Shown here: positions 52,495 through 60,050 of the stretch, piece by piece | Layout: each line of letters begins with the position of its first letter | How positions within the stretch are numbered: position 1 is the first letter of the stretch | Assembly (NCBI RefSeq): GCF_034521915.1 | Contig: NZ_JAXHLU010000016.1 | Span: forward strand, 1 to 64,000 | DNA: 64,000 bases | Direction: 5' to 3' | Source of the DNA: Fodinibius sp034521915 | GTDB taxonomy: Bacteria; Bacteroidota; Rhodothermia; Balneolales; Balneolaceae | Translations under genes and position numbers: made by a program | Notes under the pieces: model-generated | What the model was told of the DNA's origin: nothing | What the model saw: only the letters and a program-made list of their open reading frames with translations | The model's database searches: none

Positions 52495-53340
52495 ATGGCT
52501 GATCAACAAGGATATGGACTGCTTAAGGGAAAGAAGGGATTGATTTTTGGTGCACTGGATGAGCGCAGTATAGCGTGGAGAATCGCTTTAGCCTGTAAAC
52601 GAGAGGGGGCCGAATTCTCATTATCCAATGCGCCGGTGGCCTTACGTTTTGGTGATCTGGATGAGCTTGCCGAAGAAACGGGATCGGAAGTGTTTCCTTG
52701 TGACGTTACCAACGAAGATGAAATTGAAGAGCTGATGGAGAATGTAAAAGAGCAGCACGGTCAAATCGACTTCATGCTTCACGCTATCGGGATGTCACCT
52801 AATGTGCGCAAAAAACAAGATTACAAAGAACTGAACTACCAGTGGATGCAGCAGACGATGGATATTTCAGCCATTTCGCTGCATAAGGTCATTCGCTATG
52901 CAGATGAAGCTGATATTTTGGCCGACGGAGGGAGTATCGTGGCGCTCTCATATATTGGTGCGCATCGCATATTTTCCAAGTATAGTGATATGAATGACGC
53001 CAAGGCCCTGCTTGAAAGTATTGCTCGAAATTATGGTAGTCGCTTGGCCGATCGCGGTATTCGTGTAAATACGGTTTCACAGGCTCCGACCAAAACCTCT
53101 GCAGGAAAAGGGATTAAGGGATTTGACGGGATGTACACTTTTGCTGATAAGTTAGCCCCAATGGGCAATCCTACGGCAGATGAGTGTGCGGATTACTGCG
53201 TAACGCTTTTTTCTGATTTAACGCGCAAAGTAACCATGCAGAATCTCTATCATGATGGTGGATTTGTCACGGCAGGAATCAACGAAGAGATGATTAACGA
53301 TCTCGCAGAAATGTATGCCGATGATAAAGGAGATGAGTAG
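52495..53340 (+). CDS. fabI: Enoyl-ACP reductase (NADH)
   Basis: FabI reduces trans-2-enoyl-ACP at the end of each fatty acid elongation cycle. The 281-residue SDR-fold protein has the FabI start GLLKGKKGLIFGALDERSIAWRIA and FPCDVTNEDEIEELMENV. The catalytic Tyr and Lys are in SYIGAHRIFSKYSDMNDAKALLES, with the 6-residue-type spacing of FabI. NTVSQAPTKTSAGKGIKG (the substrate loop) is also present. It is the target of triclosan in many bacteria. A strong terminator follows. Confidence 0.96.
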   Translation: MADQQGYGLLKGKKGLIFGALDERSIAWRIALACKREGAEFSLSNAPVALRFGDLDELAEETGSEVFPCDVTNEDEIEELMENVKEQHGQIDFMLHAIGMSPNVRKKQDYKELNYQWMQQTMDISAISLHKVIRYADEADILADGGSIVALSYIGAHRIFSKYSDMNDAKALLESIARNYGSRLADRGIRVNTVSQAPTKTSAGKGIKGFDGMYTFADKLAPMGNPTADECADYCVTLFSDLTRKVTMQNLYHDGGFVTAGINEEMINDLAEMYADDKGDE

Positions 53341-53678
53341 TAAATAATCTTATTTTAGAGCTTTCATCTTAAAAATTTAATTGAGATGCCCGGCACTTTC
53401 AAAGTGCCGGGCATTTTTTTGTTAACCCCTCTTACATCTCGTCTTATATAAGGGGAGAATTCTTGTTGCTCGTGGATAAATTCTGGTAATAGTAACATAA
53501 TCCGCTCCTTAAGAAAAGGAGGAGTTGAGGTGATTGGTATTGATTATTAGGTGTCCTACACTTTGGAAGTGTGGGACACCTTGTTAATCTTAAAGGACTT
53601 GTATCCTGATTTTAATCTTTCTAAGAAAACCAGTTACTTACCAACGGTTTCAAAAACTCATAACAAAACAGTGCACCG
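53341..53678. repeat. Intergenic region with two hairpins of related sequence
   Basis: This 338-base gap holds the fabI terminator and a second hairpin at 53549-53581 (AGGTGTCCTACACTT pairing with AAGTGTGGGACACCT, one G-T pair). Both share the CACTTT...AAGTG core. The second hairpin has TTGTTAATCTT after it and no T-run. No gene or clear promoter was seen. Confidence 0.6.
53386..53420 (+). terminator. Intrinsic terminator after fabI
   Basis: A perfect 14-bp stem (ATGCCCGGCACTTT at 53386-53399, AAAGTGCCGGGCAT at 53401-53414) closes on a very small loop, so some inner pairs must open, and is followed by a run of T (53414-53420). It is 46 bases after the fabI stop. Confidence 0.9.
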
Positions 53679-56147
53679 ATGAAGCGACTTATCCTCATAG
53701 TTACAGCATTTTTAATTATGGCAACAACGGCCATATCACAAGATCTTCCGTCCATCAGCGAAAAAACACAGGGAATGGAGCAGGAAGAAGGCTACTTTAC
53801 CTATTATTGGGATGAGTCGGCCGGAAAAATTTGGTTGCAAATCGATCGATTTGATACCGAGTTTCTTTACGTCAATTCACTTACGGCAGGAGTTGGTTCA
53901 AACGATATTGGACTCGATCGCAATCAGCTGGGCGATGATCGCATCGTAAAATTTGAGCGTCGCGGTCCCAAGGTTCTGTTGGTGCAGCCAAATTATTCGT
54001 ACCGGGCAATTACGGATAATCCCAAAGAAAGAGAATCGGTGCGCGATGCTTTTGCGCAGTCAGTGTTATGGGGATTTGAAATTGCTGCTCAAAATGAGAG
54101 TGCGGTGCTCGTTGATGCAACAGATTTTTTGATCCGTGATGCACATGGGGTGAGTGAGCGATTGAAACAGAGCAACGAAGGCAGTTTCAGTGTAGATAAA
54201 AGCCGCTCGGCGCTGTATCGCGAGGCCACGATGAACTTCCCCGAAAATACCGAGGTTGAGGCGACCCTTACCTTTACGGGTAGTAATCCCGGTGGACAAG
54301 TACGTTCGGTGACGCCTACTTCAGATGCGATTACGGTTCGACAGCACCACTCCTTTGTAAAGTTACCGGATGATGATTTTGAGCCCCGAAAATTTGATCC
54401 CAGGGCAGGATATTATGGTATAAGTTATCAGGATTACAGTACGCCCATTGGAGAGCCTATTACGAAACGATTTATTACGAAGCATCGACTTAAAAAGAAG
54501 TATCCGGATTCAGCGATGAGTGAGCCGGTAGAGCCAATTGTCTATTATCTGGATCCGGGAACGCCGGAGCCGGTTCGCAGTGCGCTGCTTGATGGCGCTC
54601 GCTGGTGGAATGAAGCGTTTGAGGCAGCAGGATATAAAGATGCGTTTCGCGTTGAAGTGCTTCCCGACAGTGCTCATCCGATGGACGTACGTTATAATAT
54701 GATCAATTGGGTGCATCGCTCTACGCGCGGCTGGTCATATGGGACATCAGTGGTAGACCCTCGGACTGGAGAAATAATTAAAGGTCATGTGCTATTGGGC
54801 TCGCTGCGCGTGCGCCAGGATTATTTAATCGCCGAGGGACTGTTATCCCCATATGAAGAGGGAGTAAATTTTAAAGAAGACGATCCGATGCTGGAGATGG
54901 CGCTGGCGCGAATCCGTCAGCTTTCGGCGCATGAAGTAGGGCACACGATAGGTTTAGCTCATAACTTTGCTGCCAGTACGAACGATCGTGCTTCGGTGAT
55001 GGATTATCCTGCTCCTAAGGTAAATATCAAACAAGACAGTACTCTGGATTTGTCTAACGCATACGATACCGGTATCGGCGAATGGGATAAGGTAGCTGTT
55101 AAATATGGGTATAAAGATGTGTCGAATTTGCCCGATAAAGAAGTTGCATTAAATAACGTGATAAAAAATGCAATAGATGAGGGGTTACTATTCATCTCGG
55201 ATAGGGATGCACGGCCGGAAGGCGGAGCACATCCAAAAGCTCATCTGTGGGACAATGGTAAAGATGCAGTGGATCAGCTCCACCATATTATGGATGTCAG
55301 GAAGATTGCCCTGCAGAACTTTTCGGAGTCGAATATTCCGCAAGGTACACCTATGGCCGAGCTCGAAGACGCACTGGTGCCTATCTATTTGTATCATCGC
55401 TATCAGATCGAAGGGACGGTAAAACTTATCGGCGGACAGGATTACAATTATAATCTTCGTGGAGATGGTCAGCCAGGACCGGAACTCATTCCTGATTCAA
55501 CCCAGCGCGAAGCACTCGATGCCATGCTCGAAACGTTATCAGCAGAAAAACTTACGATGCCCGAACGTATTGTAGAGCTGATTCCTCCGCGTCCCATCGG
55601 TTATTATGATTCACGCGAACTTTTTGATAGTCATACTGATCCAACCTTTGATCCCTTAGGTGCAGCTGAAACCGCAGCTGCTATGTCAGCGAAATTGCTG
55701 TTAAATAGAAATCGCGCTGCCCGGCTAATTGAAGCCGAGGCACGTGATTCTTCGAATCTGGGGCTGGGTGATATGTTGGAGAAAATTATCCGGCGAACGT
55801 GGAAGCAGCCGGTTAAGGAAGGATATCAGGGAGCTGTACAGAATGCAATTAATCATGTAGCACTGTACCAGATGATGAATTTGGCGGCTGATGAAGAAGC
55901 TTCATCACAGGTGCGTGCTGTGACGAACTTCAAGCTGGAAGCGCTTCGGGAATGGATGCGAGCTGAAGCGGAAAATCGAGCCGAAAAAGAACAGCGAATT
56001 GCATCGCTATTATATGGATATCGAACGTTGCAGCAGTTTAAGGACAAAGGTGAGATGTTCATGCCAACGAAGCCCCTAAATCCACCGCCGGGGTCACCTA
56101 TTGGCAGTGGTGAGGGAATATTTATGCAATGTAGTTTTCATAGATGA
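53679..56147 (+). CDS. Secreted zinc metalloprotease (DUF5117/DUF4953 type)
   Basis: The 822-residue protein has a signal peptide (LILIVTAFLIMATTAISQ). The catalytic motif HEVGHTIGLAHNF begins at His 418, an extended metzincin signature HExxHxxGxxH, and VMDYPAPKV is the Met-turn region downstream. The N-terminal part is DUF5117-like (EGYFTYYWDESAGKIWLQID). A C-terminal helical region ends in an extended polar tail. Such enzymes are common in Bacteroidota and are thought to digest proteins in the periplasm or outside. Its stop overlaps the aat start by 4 bases (ATGA). Confidence 0.88.
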   Translation: MKRLILIVTAFLIMATTAISQDLPSISEKTQGMEQEEGYFTYYWDESAGKIWLQIDRFDTEFLYVNSLTAGVGSNDIGLDRNQLGDDRIVKFERRGPKVLLVQPNYSYRAITDNPKERESVRDAFAQSVLWGFEIAAQNESAVLVDATDFLIRDAHGVSERLKQSNEGSFSVDKSRSALYREATMNFPENTEVEATLTFTGSNPGGQVRSVTPTSDAITVRQHHSFVKLPDDDFEPRKFDPRAGYYGISYQDYSTPIGEPITKRFITKHRLKKKYPDSAMSEPVEPIVYYLDPGTPEPVRSALLDGARWWNEAFEAAGYKDAFRVEVLPDSAHPMDVRYNMINWVHRSTRGWSYGTSVVDPRTGEIIKGHVLLGSLRVRQDYLIAEGLLSPYEEGVNFKEDDPMLEMALARIRQLSAHEVGHTIGLAHNFAASTNDRASVMDYPAPKVNIKQDSTLDLSNAYDTGIGEWDKVAVKYGYKDVSNLPDKEVALNNVIKNAIDEGLLFISDRDARPEGGAHPKAHLWDNGKDAVDQLHHIMDVRKIALQNFSESNIPQGTPMAELEDALVPIYLYHRYQIEGTVKLIGGQDYNYNLRGDGQPGPELIPDSTQREALDAMLETLSAEKLTMPERIVELIPPRPIGYYDSRELFDSHTDPTFDPLGAAETAAAMSAKLLLNRNRAARLIEAEARDSSNLGLGDMLEKIIRRTWKQPVKEGYQGAVQNAINHVALYQMMNLAADEEASSQVRAVTNFKLEALREWMRAEAENRAEKEQRIASLLYGYRTLQQFKDKGEMFMPTKPLNPPPGSPIGSGEGIFMQCSFHR

Positions 56148-56737
56148 TTGAACCGAACGAATTACTCAACGCCTATGCCAACGGTATTTTTCCGATGGCC
56201 GATTCGCGGGATGATGAGGATGCTAAATGGTATACTTCAAGCCGACGCGGGATAATACCGATTGATAACTTCCATGTTTCTTCGAACGTCCGTCGGATCG
56301 TTCGTAATAAGCACTATCATATTAAGTTTGATTACAACTTTCGACAGGTTATGGAAGCCTGTGCTGACCGGGATTCCACATGGATATCGCATGAGATTAT
56401 TGAATCTTACTGTCGTTTGCATGGGTTGGGATATGCCCATTCGGTAAGTGTTTATAATAATAAGTGGGAGCTTGTTGGCGGTCAGTATGGGGTATCACTG
56501 GGAGCAGCTTTTTTTGGAGAGTCGCTTTTCGGCTGGGCCAAAGAAGCCTCAAAGGTAGCTTTGTACTGGACGCATCAAGCGCTGCAGCAGGGCGGCTTTG
56601 AGCTTTGGGATACGCAGTTTTGGACGGAGCATCTTGCACAGTTTGGATGCATCGAAATATCAGCTGAGGAGTATGAAAGACGGTTAAAGTCGGCTTTTAA
56701 AAAGGAAGCTAAATTTGATAAGATTAAAATACAGTGA
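56144..56737 (+). CDS. aat: Leucyl/phenylalanyl-tRNA-protein transferase
   Basis: Aat adds Leu or Phe to N-terminal Arg or Lys of proteins and marks them for ClpS/ClpAP degradation. The 197-residue protein has the family motifs NELLNAYANGIFPMADSRDD, KWYTSSRRGIIPIDNFHVSS and SVSVYNNKWELVGGQYGVSLG, which are part of the acceptor and tRNA sites. It overlaps the upstream metalloprotease gene by 4 bases, so both may serve protein turnover. Confidence 0.93.
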   Translation: MIEPNELLNAYANGIFPMADSRDDEDAKWYTSSRRGIIPIDNFHVSSNVRRIVRNKHYHIKFDYNFRQVMEACADRDSTWISHEIIESYCRLHGLGYAHSVSVYNNKWELVGGQYGVSLGAAFFGESLFGWAKEASKVALYWTHQALQQGGFELWDTQFWTEHLAQFGCIEISAEEYERRLKSAFKKEAKFDKIKIQ

Positions 56738-56746
56738 TCAGTTAAA

Positions 56747-56779
56747 CAGTTAACAGAAAAGCAATTTTTCTGTTAACTG
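56747..56779. terminator. Strong terminator between aat and the secreted protein gene
   Basis: CAGTTAACAGAAAA (56747-56760) and TTTTCTGTTAACTG (56766-56779) form a perfect 14-bp stem with a 5-base loop. It lies between two convergent genes and the arms end in A- and T-runs, so it can terminate both. Confidence 0.82.
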
Positions 56780-56796
56780 ATAACTGTTGAACTGAA

Positions 56797-57990
56797 TTAG
56801 TATTCTCGCACGTTTATTTCATTCAATACTTGTTCTGGATTACTGTTTTCCAAAACTGATTTTGACACTTGCAGATGAATGCGTTCTGGAATGTCTTCAT
56901 GACGACTGTGCAAGTTGACCGTAACCAAAATTTGCTGATTCGATTCAACAGATCGCAACGTTCGACCGTAATCCACTATAGTTGATTTGAGATCCTTTAG
57001 AAATGTATTATAGGCTTTAAGTAAATTAGCATTGTGGTCTTTCTGTTTTGCAAAGTCAGTGCTATCAAGGGTCTTTTTAATTTCAACTTTTTCTATTTTC
57101 ACACTGTCTTTTAGATTAGATAAATCGTTACGAAGTTTCTCCATCTCTTTATTCAGAACAGAAAAATCCCATAAATTCCGTTTACTGTATCGCGCATCAA
57201 AAGAAAATAGAATGCCAAAATTGTCCAGTTTTAGAAAATTAACTGGACCTCTAACCTCAAAATTTTCCTCGTCGGTATCTTCAAAGGTAGTTTTTAAGAT
57301 GCTGGCCATTACTTTTAGATCTTTTTCCTGATTAGCAGAAGCATCGACAGATGTGATGTTCAGTCGATTTCGAAACTGCTCTTCATTGATATTTCCCGCC
57401 CGATAGGCTTTAAGATTCTCGGCGTTAGCAACGATTGAAATCGTGGCAATTTCCTGTTCCTTTAATTTTGAATCCTCATCAAGAGAACGGAATATGGCGA
57501 AATCGTGATGGGGACGATTGGCTTTATAAATTACCATTACCTTTTGATTGTCCGAAAGTTGTCCAATGGTAGAACCGTAATCCCGTAAAAATTCAACAAT
57601 CTTATTAGTAATAGATTCTTCAGTAACTTCTTCCCCGTTTGTTTCATCACCGTACTCAAAATTAAATGAAAAATCTTTGCCTTTAGCATCGCTGGTCATT
57701 ACAAAACCGGGAGGTCCTCCGGGAATTGTAAAAATAATGCCGTAATCTGCCAGATAAGTCCCGTTGATATCGTTACCTCGTCCAAATGAAAAAGAACCGG
57801 TGTTAACTTGTACATTGTTGCCGTGTGCGGACCAGCTTGTTTTAAACAGTTCTTCCAGCACATTTTCCATGATGTTGATATCACGGTTCATCCGATTAGT
57901 ATCGATATCGGATTGGGCTGCTGTGGGTTGAAAGGTGATTATTAGCAGCAGAACCGTCGTTATTGAGAGTGTTTTTAAAACGTTTTTCAT
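56797..57990 (-). CDS. Secreted protein of unknown function, cotranscribed with sigma/anti-sigma genes
   Basis: The 397-residue protein has a signal peptide (LKTLSITTVLLLIITFQPTAAQ). No known domain was recognised. The mature part is alpha/beta with two similar-looking halves, each with a strand-rich stretch: ADYGIIFTIPGGPPG with VMVIYKANRPHHDFA in one, and LDNFGILFSFDARYSK with ILVTVNLHSRHED in the other. This suggests a duplicated domain. It lies 16 bases downstream of the putative anti-sigma gene and so may be a target or sensor protein. No function is claimed. Confidence 0.7.
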   Translation of the reverse strand: MKNVLKTLSITTVLLLIITFQPTAAQSDIDTNRMNRDINIMENVLEELFKTSWSAHGNNVQVNTGSFSFGRGNDINGTYLADYGIIFTIPGGPPGFVMTSDAKGKDFSFNFEYGDETNGEEVTEESITNKIVEFLRDYGSTIGQLSDNQKVMVIYKANRPHHDFAIFRSLDEDSKLKEQEIATISIVANAENLKAYRAGNINEEQFRNRLNITSVDASANQEKDLKVMASILKTTFEDTDEENFEVRGPVNFLKLDNFGILFSFDARYSKRNLWDFSVLNKEMEKLRNDLSNLKDSVKIEKVEIKKTLDSTDFAKQKDHNANLLKAYNTFLKDLKSTIVDYGRTLRSVESNQQILVTVNLHSRHEDIPERIHLQVSKSVLENSNPEQVLNEINVREY

Positions 57991-58006
57991 AATTTATTCC
58001 TCGGGT

Positions 58007-58675
58007 TTAGTTTTCGTTTTGATAACTGACGGTTTGTAACACTTGTCCCAGGTATTCGTTAGTGCGATTGATGCGGTAGTTGGTATTTTCTTGCAGTTCG
58101 TTTAGTGTTTGATTAACTAGCTTCAAATCCTGCATGCGCTGTTCCTCAAAATATGTGATTACCTGTTGTAGTTGTTCTTTGTTTTGTTGATTTATGGCCT
58201 CAGCATAATCAGCAAACATTGCAGCATTTTCTTCTTTTATTTGAGCAACAAGGGCGTTCGCCTCCTCCTGTGATAACCCCTGGTTGGCCGTAGGTGAATA
58301 TCCCAGGCTTAGGGCAACGCCGTCATTTGAGGTATCAATGTGGAGTTGGGCAAGAGATCCCAAGAAAAAGAATAAAATGAGTCCCGCTGCGGCCGCAAAA
58401 ACCGTTTTACCAAGCAGGGAATGCGGAAGCAAACTTTTTGCTTGGGTCCACCACTGAGTTAGCGAGCGTTCATGTGGTTCCATCACCAGCAGTTGTTGGG
58501 CAGGGTCGGGTTCCGGCATTTGCTGTAGCAGTGAACGTGTTTGATCGAGCTTGGATAGTTCTTCTTTTAATTCAGGATTTTTATCTAAATATGCTTTCAG
58601 TTTTGTTTTATCGCTTTCAGAAATCTCATCATAGAGATAATCCATAAAGAGCGATCGGGCCAGTTGATCATTCAT
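58007..58675 (-). CDS. Putative membrane anti-sigma factor
   Basis: The start chosen is the ATG at 58675, which overlaps the sigma gene by 8 bases (ATGAATGA); an earlier start at 58711 is also open. The 222-residue protein has a cytoplasmic N-terminus (FMDYLYDEISESDKTKLKAY, like the N-terminal part of zinc-finger anti-sigma factors but without the HxxxCxxC residues). One membrane helix is at about 90-110 (VFAAAAGLILFFFLGSLAQL), with a periplasmic coiled coil after it. The place after an ECF sigma gene strongly suggests anti-sigma activity, but the family lacks the usual ligand residues, so this is inferred. Confidence 0.75.
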   Translation of the reverse strand: MNDQLARSLFMDYLYDEISESDKTKLKAYLDKNPELKEELSKLDQTRSLLQQMPEPDPAQQLLVMEPHERSLTQWWTQAKSLLPHSLLGKTVFAAAAGLILFFFLGSLAQLHIDTSNDGVALSLGYSPTANQGLSQEEANALVAQIKEENAAMFADYAEAINQQNKEQLQQVITYFEEQRMQDLKLVNQTLNELQENTNYRINRTNEYLGQVLQTVSYQNEN

Positions 58676-59240
58676 AGCGTAATGCCTCCAGTTCAATATT
58701 CCATTGGTCAAAAAGTGTTCTTAGTTTGGTCAATCCGTAGTACATGCGTGACTTCACAGTGTTTTCTGATTCGTCAAGGATTTCTGCGATTTCGCGAAAT
58801 TTAAGTCCTTGGTATTCTTTCATGATTACAACAATGCGTTGGTCAGGCGGAATTTGATTAAGCGCCAGTTGCAATATGGATTCGAGTTCTTCTTGCTGAA
58901 CCTGCCGGTCTGGGTTAGCTGCAAAATCTTTTGTGGCAAGATGGTTAGGCAGTGCCTCCATAGGAGCGGACCGCCTTCTGCCAGCTCGCTTAGCTTCGTC
59001 CAGACAGAGATTGTTGGCAATACGATATATCCACGATGAAAATTTTTCAGCATCTTCAAGGGTGTTTAGTTTTTTGTATGCCCTGATAAACGTCTTCTGG
59101 GTAATTTCGGTGGCCTCATCGTGACTAGAAAAGTAACGATACGCAAAGCGATGAATGCGTTTCTGCCATCGATTAACGAGGGCGTTAAAGGCCTCGATAT
59201 CGCCATTTCGAAAATTTTGTATTAGTTGTGCATCAGTCAT
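58668..59240 (-). CDS. ECF-type RNA polymerase sigma factor
   Basis: The 190-residue protein has sigma region 2 (AFNALVNRWQKRIHRFAYRYF, ATEITQKTFIRAYKKL, FSSWIYRIANNLCLDEAKRA) and region 4 (LNQIPPDQRIVVIMKEYQGL, FREIAEILDESENTVKSRMY). This is the layout of ECF sigma factors. The downstream gene overlaps by 8 bases and encodes a membrane protein, as in sigma/anti-sigma pairs. Its regulon and signal are unknown. Confidence 0.93.
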   Translation of the reverse strand: MTDAQLIQNFRNGDIEAFNALVNRWQKRIHRFAYRYFSSHDEATEITQKTFIRAYKKLNTLEDAEKFSSWIYRIANNLCLDEAKRAGRRRSAPMEALPNHLATKDFAANPDRQVQQEELESILQLALNQIPPDQRIVVIMKEYQGLKFREIAEILDESENTVKSRMYYGLTKLRTLFDQWNIELEALRYE

Positions 59241-59351
59241 TTAAAAGACTCCCGGGAGTTACCAACTTAGGACTGCCTTTCGACAGCATGTTACGAACCG
59301 TACATTTTAATGACGAGGCAGAGAGCAAAAAAGTTTTAAAAAACTAAAAAT

Positions 59352-60043
59352 ACTCATACCGCGACTCTGAGTCGTGGCATGAGTTGTCGAAATAATCTGT
59401 AAGTTTTTATTTAGAGAAAGATCTTACTTTAAAAACTTCTTATGAAAGTAAGGGCTAATAAGCTTTATCATTTTTATAATCAGGGGAATAATAGTGAAAC
59501 TATTTTTCTACCAAACTTCTAATTATTATTACTTCCTTCGGAAGATTCGAAAATACTTGTTACCTCAAGTAGATATTCTGGCTTATTGCTTGATGCCGAA
59601 TCATTTTCACTTTCTAATATATCCTAAGAAAAAGTTTAAGTCGGTTACTTTTTCGGAAAATATCAGGATTTTTCTAAGCTCATATACCAGAGGTATTAAT
59701 AAGCAAGAAGGCCGATCGGGCTCTTTATTTCGCCAAAATTCGAAAGCAAAACTCGTAGATGAAATGAAGTATGCCTTGACGTGCTTTCATTATATCCATA
59801 GAAACCCAATTAGTCATGGATTCACGAATAGTATTGAAGAATGGAAGTTTGCTTCTACCAGAGATTATCTGGGATTACGTAATGGCACTTTATGTAATAG
59901 GGAATTGGCTTTGGAGCTATTGAAATTGCCAAGCAATAGAAAATTGTTGAGAAAATTTCTGGATCAAGAAATAGATCCAAATAAGTTAAAAAAGATATTT
60001 TAGTCTAATTTATCGAGATTACCTTTCACTCGTGCCACGAGTG
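59352..60043. mobile_element. REP-associated transposase unit with flanking palindromes
   Basis: A Y1-type transposase gene is flanked by two short palindromes. The upstream one is at 59352-59384 (16-bp arms, ACTCAT... to ...ATGAGT, one mismatch and one G-T pair). The downstream one is at 60027-60043 (CACTCGTG-C-CACGAGTG). The upstream element and the reverse complement of the downstream one share TCGTGGCAYGAGT. This is the arrangement of a REPtron, in which a RAYT domesticated transposase recognises REP palindromes. Whether it still moves DNA is unknown. Confidence 0.72.
59442..60003 (+). CDS. REP-associated tyrosine transposase (RAYT/Y1_Tnp), interrupted by a one-base frameshift
   Basis: The family motif AYCLMPNHFHFLIYPKK (HUH-type His-x-His, metal site of the single-strand transposase) and the tail RNPISHGFTNSIEEWKF are typical of RAYT proteins. 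The N-terminus KLYHFYNQGNNSETIF is in another frame. Removing one T in the 59503-59507 run joins it to YQTSNYYYFLRKIRKYLL, giving about 186 residues, a normal size. In the other frame a GTG start at 59494 gives a truncated protein of 169 residues. These proteins nick DNA at REP hairpins. Confidence 0.83.
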
Positions 60044-60050
60044 ATAAGCA

